Source: Amoebophrya sp. A120 (lineage: Eukaryota; Sar; Dinophyceae; Syndiniales; Amoebophryaceae). From it: a DNA stretch of 64,000 nucleotides. The position numbers and the translations under genes are program-made. Position 1 is the first letter of the stretch; every line of letters begins with the position of its first letter. The DNA lies in assembly GCA_905178155.1 (NCBI GenBank), contig CAJINV010000014.1:654116-718115 (forward strand), written 5' to 3'. Shown here piece after piece: positions 46,929-58,555 of the stretch. The notes under the pieces were generated by a model. It saw only the letters and a list, made by a program, of their open reading frames with translations. It searched no databases and was not told the origin of the DNA.

Positions 46929-48020
46929 TTACAATTTGCCATGTTCAAATTTTTGCAACAACGTATGGAATCTCGCTTCTTCTTGCTTATTGCGATGCCC
47001 AACCCGATGGGCCAATTTAAACAAGTCGTCTGTGATGAAAATAAAGCCCTTCTGCCTTGCCAACCCCACCGCCTCCTTTATTGTGCCGAGACTTTTGCTT
47101 TTCAGCATGTCCGCGATCGCTTTTCTCTCAGGGTCGATTTTGTGGCCCCTTTGGCGGGGTCGATTTGCGTGGGCGTTGTGGGTATTACCCGCGACGAGCG
47201 TAGAACCACCGTACGTAGTTCTGCTTCTGCCGTAGAAGTCCGGCTCATAATCCCCGTCCGGTGCTCTCGGTGCTGTATTAGCGCTCGCGGGGCTTTGGAT
47301 ACCGCTCTCGACCGTAGGCTGCACGCCATCCTGCCATTCGCATTCCGTGTGTTCTTCCTCTTCGTGAACCACCTGCGAGTCCGCGTCCTTCGTGTTCCTA
47401 GTGTTCCCGTGTTTTTGATGTTCGTGTATGATGTGTGTGATCTTGGTCTTTATCTTCTCCTTTAGATTTTCGATTTCCGTGAAGAATTCGCGCTGCAGTT
47501 TGTGCATTTCCTTTTTAAACGTATCATGTCCCCATCCTACCTGGACAAACGAGGTGTCCGGCACGGCATTCGCGTCTCCCTCGTTGTCCTCCTCCTTCCG
47601 GGGGTACAACTGCTTGTTCGCCGCGCCGCGCAGCTCGTATTTCTGTGAGAAATTCAGGCGATCCTTTCTTATGTGTATGCCAGGTTTACTCAATTACGGG
47701 ACGTAATAAATTATATTGCACCTCAGAAGACAGGAAGCCTGCCAAGTAAAGAACATCAGGACTATCAAGCCATTGATACAGATAAAAGAGAAAAAAAACG
47801 AAAAACATGTCTAACAGCTGAGCATCATCAAGTACCGCAGCCCTCGCAGTATCTTCCGAAATCGCGGTGTTTTCACCATCGACTTTGGTCTCGAACGCCT
47901 TCTCACCGTTCGTCAAAGCCGATGCGCCTGGCGCACCGCCCCCCCATGGAAATAGGGCGGAAGTGAGAAGAGCTTTCTTTAGCAAAGCAGACGAACTCGT
48001 CTTTCTGGTTTCTCCATGTA
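46929..48020 (-). CDS. Lys/Glu-rich protein of two or more exons, unrecognised
   Basis: Exon 2 is 47642-46929 (stop at 46929-46931), and exon 1 ends at 47836. A GT-AG intron (donor GTACTTG, acceptor after TTTCTCACAG) joins SEDTARAA and KYELRGAANK in phase 0. Exon 1 contains a hydrophobic Ala/Gly-rich stretch (LLTSALFPWGGGAPGASA) that looks like a signal peptide, but no in-frame ATG is visible between it and the duplicated block upstream. A further exon or a non-AUG start is therefore possible. Exon 2 is charged, with a short coiled-coil (HKLQREFFTEIENLKEKIK) and a C-terminal helical segment (IKEAVGLARQKGFIFITDD) that looks folded. No family recognised. Confidence 0.6.
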
Positions 48021-48064
48021 GCTTTGTTGCGATTGCGCCAAATGACGGCTCAATCGTGGAACTA

Positions 48065-48470
48065 TTAAGTACGCGCTTCTCCCGCCTTTGGACAACGTTT
48101 TGGCTCAAAAATTGACACTGTGCCTTGCGGACGAACAAGGAAAGAAAGTCCTTACTATACTTAATGCTCCGATGTCGCAGGTCGAGCAACAACGAACACA
48201 AAGATGACACAACCATCATGGATCTTCCTTTATTTCGCGGGTGCGCAATCGTGATCAATCCGGTTGATCCGTCTCGTGAGTGCCGAGAGAAAAGAAGGAA
48301 GAGAGAACATAAGACAACTCGGGAAACTTGAAATGACCATCCGACTCGAAAGAAAGTGTATAAGAGAGATGTAGATGATCCGGGGTTGTGTTGTGAAGAT
48401 GAACACGGCGGGTTGAGACGACCACCACGGAAGTTATGGTGACTGCACCATACTGCTAATCCACACTGCA
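48065..48470. repeat. Roughly 390-bp duplicated block, copy 2
   Basis: Diverged copy of 46447-46830, placed at the same distance upstream of the next gene. See the copy 1 entry for shared words. Confidence 0.8.
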
Positions 48471-48543
48471 ATGAAAACATTTAACATCTTGTTGATGAGA
48501 TTAACGTTAAACAACATCTTTGAAAAAAATACGAGGAGTTCAC

Positions 48544-48762
48544 TCATGCGACAAAAAACAATCGTCGCACCCAAGCAGTCTTTGGAAGTGTATCTTCCCC
48601 TCGGACTGAAGTACAGCACACATTTTTGAGGAAACCAAGCGATTTTCTCATAAAGTACTCGTGGTCTTTGTTCTTTCGGTAGTCCTCGGGATTGTCGTGA
48701 TACACACTTTCGGCTCCGTATCGTGTGCTGCCATACTTTACCACCTGCTCAGAAATCCACAA
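48544..48762 (-). CDS. Possible isolated exon
   Basis: Minus-strand frame with natural-looking composition (VKYGSTRYGAES, HDNPEDYRKNKDHEYFMRK) preceded by an acceptor-like CTGAGCAG. It could be a 5' exon of the gene at 46929 or a remnant. No motif recognised. Confidence 0.35.
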   Translation of the reverse strand: MWISEQVVKYGSTRYGAESVYHDNPEDYRKNKDHEYFMRKSLGFLKNVCCTSVRGEDTLPKTAWVRRLFFVA

Positions 48763-48880
48763 CTTCAGATGTGGATTCTACACGCTTTAGACAAAAACGT
48801 CCCATGAAACTACACTCTTGACTCTTTCGTTCCTCCATAACATTCCAGATGAATACCAACTAATACGTAAGACTATTTGT

Positions 48881-51800
48881 TCACAAATTCACGCCACCAA
48901 CCGCTGCGGTTACCTTGGTCGCCTCCCACGCGTTTCCCTTGGTCGCCTCCCACCCGTCTCCAAACGCGTTTCCCGAGGCGAATAGGGTCTCCCCAACGCC
49001 GGTTTGCAGCTGCACGAAACTCCGATTCCGTTTGAAGGCGACGCGGTCGTCAATGTTTCTGATGTGGTTCAACCGCCATTGGCTCTGTTTGGCAAACAGC
49101 GTCTGCTGCAGCTCTTCCACTTTTTTCTCGTACTGCAAAAACTCCGCGTTTTTCTTCTGGTGCACCTCCTGCAAGTTGCGCAACTGTTCGAACATCTGTT
49201 GCTTCGCGTCGGTCCTGCTGCTCGCGAGGTCCTGCAACTGCACAAATTTCATCTCCGTCTGCTTCCAGTTTTGCGGTTGGTGGTTCGATGTCCCATTACC
49301 AACGCCCCCCTTTGGTGCAGTGCTCGTCTTCATCCCGTGGTCGCCGAGCAGTATCAAATAATGCAAACAAGTATGTCAGAGTCCTCTGGAAGAAAATGTC
49401 CTCGTCATGCATGGTTCTCAAAAGACAAAAGAAACTGTCACGCGTGTTTGTTTCTCTAGACCGCCGTTTGTTTCGCTTCCTACAGAAATGCGACGCTGCA
49501 GGCGGTTAGTGCTTGACGTAGTCGCAGAAAAAAAGACACTTGTCATGCGTGCTGGCGAAGAAATGCATGGGGGCTGCAACTCGGCATGCAATTGAAAATT
49601 TTCCAGACCCCGACATAATAGTATCTGTGATGCATATCATGCGCATTAGAACTCGTGTTCGTCGTGAACTCTTCGATTTGGCGGAGGATCACTTCGCGCT
49701 GGCACATCAACGCCCTCTCTTCCTTATCCTGTGCAAAAGTATCGCACTCGTACTAATTGCAAATATGCATGACAAATGTTTTCCCTAGGGCAAAACAGCA
49801 TTACAAATTCCCCTCTCCTTCTTGCCAAAATCTGTGATGCAATTCATACTAGTACGATACTTTTGCAATGCATATTCCTGCATCACAAGCTCCATTTTCT
49901 TGCCGAACTTCAGCCTCTCCAGCGTCATCGTCTTCTGCTTGTCTGCCCACGCCGCTTCGAGCAACTTCAGTTTTTCTATGGCCGCGCCAGGTTGAGAATT
50001 TCCTCAAAACTTGTCATGCTTATATGTGGTAAGTTCACCCATATCACAAAAAACATAACTGTGTAGTTAGATACCATGCAAATAAGCACGAGCTTACAAA
50101 TCTTACTCAAGCATCTTGTGGCTGTGGCTCAACAAAAAAAGTTCTCGATCGGCATGACAGGGCGCACTATTATACTCACAGATATATCGCGCTCAGGGGC
50201 AATCGAAAATAGTAGATGCGTCCACTGGATCAGGGAAAAAAAGAAGTGTCGTCATGATGCGCTACTTCTTTTAGTTCCTTGGCGAATCCAAATGGAATCC
50301 AATCTATCACACCGTGAAAATACTTAAATCGTCCCCATGTTGTCGATTTCCAACCTGACGCTACTTCCATATTTTCCCGCTCCTTCGTGATGTCCTGTTG
50401 CAACTTTTCCCGCACCATAATACCGTCGCACAGGCTATCCCGTGCAAAAACGTCTACGGCGCGGCCCCATACCTGTCTTGCTAAGCTAGAAGAGAGCCGA
50501 AAAAATTATGATGCGCGGCCCGATGAGGAGTATTCTCTCTTCACGCTATCTGGGAACTTGTCATGCTGGAACCTGGATGAGGTACCCGCAACTTAACCAT
50601 AGAAGTGCGAAGATGCTGCTGTGTTAGCAGCTTCTAAACCGGATTTTTACACTTCGAGCCCGAAGCTGTCATGCGCAGCAGCCGAAATTTGTAGTGCATT
50701 TGCGCAGCACGACATTTGTTCCCATCTTGACTTTGGGGTGCTGACGCTGACGTCGTTTTTTGCACAGGATACAGGCCGGACTCCAGGGAGATTTTGCGCC
50801 GTTCATCCAAGTCCTTTTCTGATTCGAGACTCTGCTTCTTGTAGAGAAACTCTTCCGTCTGCTTGGTTTCGGAGATCTCCGCGTCAGGCTCGGTCTTCTG
50901 CTTCCACCTGTAGTTGATCCTCGAAATTGTTATACAACGTTCTGTTACACGCGTAGTTTTTGATGTCGAGGGACTACTTCCAGTACGTCTTGTTCTTTAT
51001 TGATTTTTTTCTTATGTCTTTTATTAACACCTGACTAGTTCTGGTACGTCTTTTTCTTTGTTTCTGAGTTTGAACAGCTTCGATGGTGCTACTACGAACA
51101 TAATGCTTGTTCCGTAAACGTAGTACTTACGTGGTACTGGTACTGCCAACACAATATTAATTCGCAATCATTTCTATACTTCTCCGAGCTCCGCTGCAAA
51201 TTCAAGCAGTCCGCTATCAACTGCAAACGTGTGGTCTGGGTCTGAAAGGTTGCAAGGCTTGTCATGCTTGTCTGATACGACTCTGAGCCACTGAGTACTT
51301 ACGCAGAGATGCTCATGCATGTCATGCAAATAAATCGCAGTCTGCCATGCTCCGGAAGATCCCAATTTTCTTCATGTTCTCGTTGTTCACAATCACACCA
51401 GACTACCAGCTACAACTTTCCTGACCCACACATGCTTGCGGTTGATATCCCTTTCCAAATTGCGACACTCCGCCTGGACTTTTTCGATCTCCATCGCAGT
51501 GTATGGCTTGCAAAAACAAAAATACCGTAGAGTCGTGACAGCACCAGACCACGTCGAGCAAGAGCGAAGCGGAAAAGAATAGAGGTATATGGCTCCGCTG
51601 CAGTTACACCTCCTAGCCGAAACTACTACAAGCGGTGCCATCGCTTCAGGAGCGCGGCCCTAGGTGTAGCCTGTAGTTGATCTGCAAATCGCGGTCGCGA
51701 TCGTCACCGTGATCTGTGGATACGACCGAGCATTTTGAATTTACTAAACTACGACTGATTTAAGAATGTATCTGCTGCTCCACGTGCTCTACGGTACTTT

Positions 51801-53497
51801 TCGTCCAACAGGATAGATTTCGATCGTACTCCGCGCGCTTGATCGCCCGCTCCCGAGTCACGTCGCTCAGTATGGATTGCAAAAATGTCTGGGTCTGGAA
51901 GATTGTCAGGTTTGTCATGCAGGTTTTCCATAACTCATGAGGTCTGGTATGTAGGACATAGCATGACAGATTCTGCGAAGCCTTTCCAATGCCTATCCTG
52001 CGTGAGAAACTGCCTCTCGATTAGGTCAAAAGTGCACAACCTTTGGCAATCATGCAACACAGCTTTTTGCCTGATTCAGATTTAGCATGACAAGTTGCAT
52101 TCTTCCAGACCCAGACATTTTTACATTTGATACTCAGCTCTTTTTTCTTATTCAGATTCGTCGTCGTTGGAGCGGGTTCTAGTTCTTGCTTGTTGGAGGT
52201 TCCACCTTGGAGGTGTTGCGCAGCAGTAGAACCAGCTCCGGCTCCTGCTTTTCCATCGCGGTCCGCTGGAGGTTCTTGGATTTTTATATTTCCACTTCCT
52301 ACGATCACGCCAGCCGCTCCTGCTCCGTCGGACGATGATGTGCCTGCTCCAGGATGAAGAGTATGCTGTGCAAAAGTATCGTACTCGTATTGCGGTCATG
52401 CATTAGCATTACAAATCTTTTTCTTGAGGTAGATCAGCATTACAAATTTTCTCTCTCATGCTGGGGAAATTTGTAATGCATTTATACGAGTACGATATTA
52501 CCTTTGCAATGCATAAGGAGTGCCCATGTGTGGTCCGACCGTTCGCATTTTCGCCGCAATCGCCTCCAGTTCCTTTATCCAAGAAGAAAACGCTGCTAAT
52601 GTAAATCTGTGATGCGCAACATGCAAGATGATTCCGCCTGTCATGCTTGGCATGCGTCGCAGGGTCCATTAAAGGTCTTTTCACGTACTTACTATCTGCG
52701 CATGACAGGTTTTTGCTGTCATGCCAGACAAATTTGCTGTAATGCTGTTCCACCAAAAAAGTTACACCTACAATGTTTTTTTCTTGGATATCCTTCTTCC
52801 TTTCCGCAATAAACAAGTTGATTTGATCGCGTTTTTTGTGCAGCGCATTGACGCGCTCATAGCACCATCTCTGCCGCGCGGCCTGGCGTCGCGGACTGCT
52901 GGTACTACTCCCGGACGCGGTAGAAGAAATGGGGCCGAGGGACTTGCTAGTTATAGAAACAACTGCAGAAGTGCCTGCTTTTGAAGTCGAACCTTGTTCA
53001 CCACCACGTTGGAGAAGATCGACTACATTACTTTGCTTGTTTCCAGTTGGAACAACAGCAGCTCCCCCGGCTACACGTCGACCCTCAACCGCGGCTCTTG
53101 AAGATACTTCTACGCCAGTTCTCGCCGACGGATTAAACTTATTCTCACCTCGGCTCCGGCAGGTACTGGTACTACGTTGTGCACCACGGTTCGTCTGTTT
53201 GTTTGCCAGCACGGATTCTCTGACGAGTTTTTCCGGAGTTTTGCTTCGCCGCGCCGCGAGGGGGCCGACGGTTCCGGGCGATTTTGAAGCGGGTAATTGT
53301 ACAACTCCACCTGGTGGCTTGTAGTTTTTCGTCTTCTGGTGCTGCGAACCAATGGGCGTGGAAGCAGGTAGTTTATTCACCGAGGTCGTCGTTTCCTGGC
53401 CTTGCGTACCAATTACATCGCGAGACGTTGGAGTTGCTCCCGCGGCACCAGACTCGGGACTGCTGCCAGTATTGTTCTTGTTCACCGGGACACCCAT
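48881..53497 (-). CDS. Long coiled-coil protein with a basic Ser/Thr-rich N-terminus
   Basis: ATG at 53497, stop at 48881. Seven introners and a few conventional introns interrupt it. The first roughly 220 residues are Ser/Thr/Gly/Arg-rich and disordered-looking. A stretch RWCYERVNALHKKRDQINLF starts the helical part. Further exons keep Lys/Glu/Gln heptads: AMEIEKVQAECRNLERD, ISETKQTEEFLYKKQSLES, MVREKLQQDITKERENME, AIEKLKLLEAAWADKQKT and ALMCQREVILRQIEEF. The last exon has FEQLRNLQEVHQKKNAEFLQ, then a short repeat, GDGWEATKGNAWEATK, before the stop. This is a structural or cytoskeletal type of protein with no recognised enzymatic domain. Exon borders between 50.9 and 51.9 kb are uncertain. 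Confidence 0.75.
49352..49636 (-). mobile_element. Eroded introner, family B
   Basis: About 285 bp. TATCAAATAATGC at the left and TGATGCATA at the right, with TCCAGACCCCGACAT inside. There is no matching 5-bp repeat (agcag versus tcatg), so either the ends have drifted or the splice sites moved. Confidence 0.68.
49725..49874 (-). mobile_element. Introner, family A
   Basis: 150 bp, TAT...ATA, flanks ttcct/ttcct. Removal reads LVMQEERALMC. Confidence 0.94.
50436..50771 (-). mobile_element. Introner, family C (long)
   Basis: 336 bp, TAT...ATA, flanks caggc/caggc. Removal reads LESGLCDGIMV. Confidence 0.92.
51215..51447 (-). mobile_element. Introner, family B (eroded flank)
   Basis: 233 bp, TAT...ATA, flanks tccgc/tccct (two mismatches). 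The TIR is clear. Removal joins CRNLER and DCLNLQRSS. Confidence 0.78.
51871..52132 (-). mobile_element. Introner, family B
   Basis: 262 bp, TAT...ATA, flanks ctcag/ctcag. Removal reads KKKELSDVTRER. Confidence 0.94.
52362..52515 (-). mobile_element. Introner, family A
   Basis: 154 bp, TAT...ATA, flanks aagag/aggag (one mismatch). Removal reads HMGTPLHPGAG. Confidence 0.89.
52576..52790 (-). mobile_element. Introner, family D
   Basis: 215 bp, TAT...ATA, flanks tcctt/tcctt. Removal reads AERKKELEAIAA. Confidence 0.93.
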
Positions 53498-54146
53498 TGT
53501 AGCTATAGCTACACGACCGAGACAAGGTCTGCGTTTGTCGTCTTGTCTCGTCTAAAAAACCAGAGACAGAGTCGCCCAACACAGTAACATAAGACCCACA
53601 AATAACTTCTGGGAGAAGAACGATTCCATTTGACATCACTTCTATGTATATTGCTCCTGCCACAAAAGATCTATCGTAGTACTTACCACAGGCTCCTCAC
53701 ACATCATGGACGCAGCTCATTATGGTACAACTCGTAGAAGTTTACAACTTTGAATTGTTGTGTTCCCTCGTCCTCGTTCACAACTCAGACCAACTGCAGC
53801 ACGTCGTGCAGGAAAAAACGAAGAACGGACGAAACAGCTTCCACTATATCAAAATAGGCAATCACACCAACAGGACACCAATTATTTTTCCTGAACGTCA
53901 AAACAACATAACTTCCCTGCCAAAAGGAAGATATAGATAACAGACTTAGAACGTCGATCGTGATCGACATGGTGCGTTTCTTCGCACTTCTGTGCTACCA
54001 CAGATAACAGACTTAGAACGTCGATCGTGATCGACATGGTCCGTCCTTGGGTTGAAGCATTAACCCCCCAGGCGGATGCAGCTATCTTCGTGCTTCTGCT
54101 TGTTGCTCTGTCTTGTGCTAATGCGGTTTGTTGTTCTGCGCACTAC
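53498..54146. other. Intergenic region with a 39-bp tandem repeat
   Basis: 5' flank of the coiled-coil gene at 53497 and 3' flank of the gene ending at 54147. Apart from the repeat at 53935-54040 I see no gene or element. Confidence 0.45.
53935..54040. repeat. 39-bp direct repeat, period 67 bp, with an inner inverted repeat
   Basis: Copies at 53935-53973 and 54002-54040 are identical (AGATAACAGACTTAGAACG through GACATGGT). Each contains the near-palindrome GTCGATCGTGATCGAC. Confidence 0.92.
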
Positions 54147-57100
54147 TTACACTTCGGCGACAAAATCAATGGCGTTTCGATTGTACCACTCTGCGAGCAG
54201 ATCAGCCGGAATCCACTCCTTCGTCTTGTCACGGTTCTCAAATAGTTTGAGATCTTTGTCGGCCTCCGCGAGCGTCATTACGACCAGCTTCAACGGGTCA
54301 GAGACAGAGTCCTCTTGTACAAAAGATTGAGACCACGCCGACTGTTTCCGTTCCTCTGATGAGTCGAAAAGCTGCTGGCTTCCTGCTACAGCTTCCCTTG
54401 CGGTTTTTTCTTGATGCGCCGAAAACGATGACTCCTCGCCCAAACCGGAAAATGGGCAACCTGCGGCGCTGCTGGTGCTGGTTCCGCCACTGCTGGACAT
54501 CGGTGCTTTCTTACTGTTCGCCACCAAGCGAATCGCAGCCCGGACGGCGTTTCGAATCTGGTCCACGTCTTTTTCCTCGACTGCCAAGATGGCGCGAATG
54601 TTCACCCGGTCAGCCCACTTTTCGCATCGCATCATCAGGTGCATCTCCGGGCGCGAAAAGCGGCGCCACCAGCCCCTCCAGGAGTCGAGGGCAAACCGTT
54701 TTCGGAATTGTTTTTGCTGCCAGTGTGCCTGTCCCGTTACGTCCACCACATCCCCCAAGACCAACACTGGTAGGGTGCCCGGCCCCATGTAGGTCCGCAG
54801 CTTCTCGGTGGCGTCCGCTATGCTGTGTAAAAACGTAGGTATGACTCTCCACCCCCAGTGTCGAATTCGATTTGTCATGCGAATTTGCATAATACCCAGA
54901 AAAAAATCTACCGCGGAATGCATCTCCCGCGCGGCTCTTTTCAGCATGGATCTGCGATCGTGGCGAACGTGCAGAGGGAAGTGGGAGGCTAGGTCTTGAT
55001 CTTCCAGCCGCAGATATTTATATTTATTTTCATGCTGGGTATGGGCTGTGAAAGACGTTTTTCCTCATGATATCGGCGCTTTCCTCCCTGGTCAACCACC
55101 AGAATCGACCAGCGTAGGCATGGGGCTTGAGACCCGCGTGTCTGAGAGTGCACAACCCGACCCCCCGACACCCTTCTACCTCATATGTGGTCACGTTGGA
55201 CGCAAATACCGAAGTCGAATAGAAGAAACGGAAGACATTCTCTGCGCCACTTATGTTATTTGAGTACATAAAGTCATCCCTTTATTTCTTGGCGCTCTGC
55301 ATCTTTAATTTTACAGCATGATAAGTTTCGAAACCCCCGACGATGCTTCTAGTGGAGGCAGCAACGCGCTCGAGTTCTTGTCCTTGTTGTGCACTCGGAT
55401 AGCGTTCTTGTTTGCGTACTCTTTCGCCATATCCCACAGACGCACGCTTTCGTCTCCGCTGCATTCATGCATCCGAAAGGACACGGGGGCAGACACTGCA
55501 ACGAACTTCCGCTGGAGCTCAGCGTAATTCGTTTTTTCATCATTGCGGAGGGACGTCGTGGTCGACTGGATGTCGGTCCCCACCGTTTCATTCGCCATCT
55601 GTGCCCGCTCCCCTCCGGTTAACTCGATCCCCTTCCGGGTCAGGAAATTCACGCCAGCCAGCTGCGCGTTCGTGAAGAGAATCGCCGAGACCACATGGTA
55701 AATCGCCACACCGGTGAGCGACCAGGGTGTTGGAAAACCCAGGTCATCGCTTGGAGGTCTCGCCAGCTCCAGTGCGCGTTGGGAAACTGAGGGCGAATGG
55801 CAGAGGAAGAGCTGACCGATGTACGCGTTCAATAAGACAGTGGCTCTACGCACGAAAGGGCCAAGCCATTGCTCAAAGATATGGCTATCGTCCGACCACG
55901 ATCTTCCGCAATGCCGCGTTTTTATTTGGTCGGGCGAAGCTGTGGAGTTGTCGTGGTGGAACCAATATGCCGCGCAAAAGTATCGCACTCGTGCAATTTT
56001 GTGCAGTCAGTCTGGCGTGATAAGTCTGATTATTTCATATTAGGTAACTCGTCAGCACTTGCTGCAAACGCCACCTCTAAACCTCCAGATGCATCTAAGG
56101 AGCCCAAGCCCAACATACATAAAGAACTACAACTCTACTGCAGTGTAAATTTTAGCTTTACTTCTAAAAGTGTAAGTGTCGCGATACTTTTACCGAGCAT
56201 AGCCAAGACTGCAGCGAGGAGTTCTCCATCGCGTAATACCTCTCCTTCTCATACGGCGGATCGTACTTGTATTCATGTCGTGGACGTTCCCAGATCAGGC
56301 CATTGAAGGAAGACCACGAAGCGGGAGCCTTTGCGAGCACATCTTTGGCGAATGGCGTGCGCTTGATCGCTCGCAAGTACTTTCTTGCCACTATCTGCGC
56401 CTCCTGCTCGTCCACGGCGACAAAAAACTGCTCTCCCTGTATGGAAGTGTCTGGTTTGAAATGGGCGACACAGTAAACAATTTGCAATGCACAAAATTAT
56501 GCGGGGCACGGGCACACAGTAGAAAGGGTGCCTTTCTTGAAGAGCACGAGCAGGCAAATCAGGAAGATTCTGCGATAAGCCTGTTTGAGGTTGTGTGATG
56601 ATGTTGCAGATAGAGCTGCTACAAGAGTACGACAAAAAAAGCATTTTTTGCCCAAACAGCAAGCATCAAACAGCAACACTCCTTTTCCTTTTTTTGCACT
56701 TCGCTACTGGCAAATAAATCTTCATTTGTCATCATGCGCCATCAGCTAGAGCTTGCGGGTTCTTCGACTACTGGTCGTGTCGCTACAATATCAAATACTA
56801 TACGCTGCAAACTCTTTCAACCTTGTCGATTTCGAACCCGACACTGCCATACCCTTTCCGATTCTGTTAATCAGAGCATCCCGATCCCGATCGTAGAGGC
56901 CCGCGGAGAGGCACCTCGGTCGCAGGTCAGGCTGGTCGCCGCGAAGAACTGCGAGTGAGGCAGAGCCTGCGCCGTTATGAGAGTGCATAACCAACCCTTC
57001 CCCTCTTTTGAAGGCCATGATCAGGAGCAACACAAGCAACGGCAGATGAAATTTGGGCTCCGTGTAAAAAATCGTCTGCACATCACCAATTGCAGTAGTA

Positions 57101-58555
57101 CTGCAATCGCTGAAGAGCGCGGCACTCCGCGTGAAGTGAGTGTGAGTCCTCTGAAATTGTTCTGTACAATTTAAGACTCACACTCACTTCACGCAGAGGC
57201 AGACAATTCCTCTTCCACCTAACAATAAACAATCAATGGATTTGGAATTTATAATTTTTACACATGCTGCGGAAGCAGGGAAGCTGTCGTTCTTGTGCAC
57301 TCTCATAGCTGGCGCGAAGACCTCCGTCATCGCCATCGTCATCCTGTCGAGAGCCACCCACTCGGTTCGTGGAGAAGACGCTGGCAATCTTGAACGTCTC
57401 GAGGAATTCAGGCCGGCAAAACGCGTCCGATCGGGAGGAAGTTCCCTGCTCATCATGGCGGTCCGCTTCGCGGGTCAAATTTTGACCATTCATCGCACTG
57501 CGTCCATTAGTAGTACTCCCACTCGACATTGTTCCGTCTGTAGCGGCAACGACGTCCGCTGCGTCGCCCGACACCTGCGAGGACGGCCAGGCATAGGCTG
57601 TCGCGTCATTTTGATTTTCCTCGTCCCGCCTTTCGAGCTCGCAGGGGCAATCGAGGCGCCAATTTAGCAGCTGCAGACTGATCTTTTTCGACGATGCCGA
57701 CGGGCCATTTGCACCATTTGCGTATGTATGCGGCCGAGCAAGAAGCTGTGCGTTGGCGCGCCGCAGCCGCTCCGCCAGTGGATTCGCACGAATCACAGCA
57801 TCGCAGATCTCGTCGCTGCACGTCGATGGAGCTTTGATCCGCTTGTTGGGTGTTTGAAGAAAAGCATCGGGCTCCTGATATCCTCCCTTCGTTATAATTT
57901 GCTTGATGTGATGTTCGTCTTCATTTTCTATCTCCACCCAAGAAGCTCCTTTTTGTTGTTGGCGTTGTTCGGTACTACTGCTGGCCCCTTTGTGGTCAAC
58001 GGTAACCACACGCGCGAAGCTTTGTGGAGTAGAACTGAACCCAGCGAAAGGTGGAGGGCCAACGGATGAACGAGGAGTATCGCTGGTATGCAAGAATTCC
58101 ACTGCTGATTCTTCTTGAAGGGCAGAACCGTTCTCGTCGCTGTCTCGTCCTCGTGAATTTGTATTTATCATTTCGCCGTCAACATCATCGTCTCCCTGTC
58201 GGTCATTTTTCCTCGAAGAGGGGCGAGATGGCGCCGCGGAAAAGCGAGTAGTCGTGCTTTTTGCTCGTCCGCCACGACCACCTCCGGGCCCGTCGACTTC
58301 CTGTGGTTGTTCTTCTTCTTGTTTACCCTTATCCAGAAGTCCCACAGAAGTTGAAGTTGATGCTGCGGCTACTTCTCCGGCCGCGAAGCATTTCAACCTC
58401 TCCAGCAGGAGGAGGAGCAGTGGAAGTGATATTAGACCGCCGCGTAGTAGTGCCTGTCGGGAAATGAGACAAACGAAAGCAAAGCTGCGGCAAGAAGATG
58501 AGGCAAAGCTACTTCTCGAGCAGTTTGTCTGTCGTTTGGACGTCGAAGCCTCCAT
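54147..58555 (-). CDS. Large unrecognised protein with N-terminal signal anchor
   Basis: The ATG at 58555 opens a basic, Ser-rich start, then a strong hydrophobic segment (GGLISLPLLLLLLERLKCF), so the protein is membrane-anchored or secreted. A long disordered Ser/Asp/Glu-rich region runs to 57308. After the family G introner the frame continues as LRASAGSASLAVLRGDQ. Later exons are about 56970-56840, about 56490-56202, 55965 to about 55340, about 55240-55073 and 54818-54147. The C-terminal half is folded-looking: ALINRIGKGM, FVAVDEQEAQIVARKYLRA, AIYHVVSAILFTNAQLAG, HAYAGRFWWLTREES, GPGTLPVLVLGDVVDVTG and MMRCEKWADRVNIRAILAV. It ends IDFVAEV with a stop at 54147. I do not recognise the fold. 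Treating 58555-54147 as one gene rests on conventional introns near 56.5-56.8 and 55.3 kb that I could not fix exactly. Confidence 0.65.
54819..55072 (-). mobile_element. Introner, family C (eroded TIR)
   Basis: 254 bp, TAT...ATA, flanks tccgc/tcggc (one mismatch). Removal reads TREESADATEKL. Confidence 0.86.
55966..56201 (-). mobile_element. Introner, family A (long, eroded)
   Basis: 236 bp, TAT...ATA, flanks accaa/gccaa (one mismatch). Removal reads SLQSWFHHDNS. Confidence 0.86.
56976..57307 (-). mobile_element. Introner, family G, carrying a nested palindrome
   Basis: 332 bp, TAT...ATA, flanks gccgt/gctgg (two mismatches). Removal reads GLRASAGSASL in frame. It is longer than the other G copies and contains a 20-bp perfect inverted repeat near 57128-57195. 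Confidence 0.82.
57128..57195. repeat. Perfect inverted repeat nested in an introner
   Basis: GCGTGAAGTGAGTGTGAGTC and its exact reverse complement are separated by about 26 bp of AT-rich loop. It could be a small nested TIR element or a hairpin. Confidence 0.9.
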
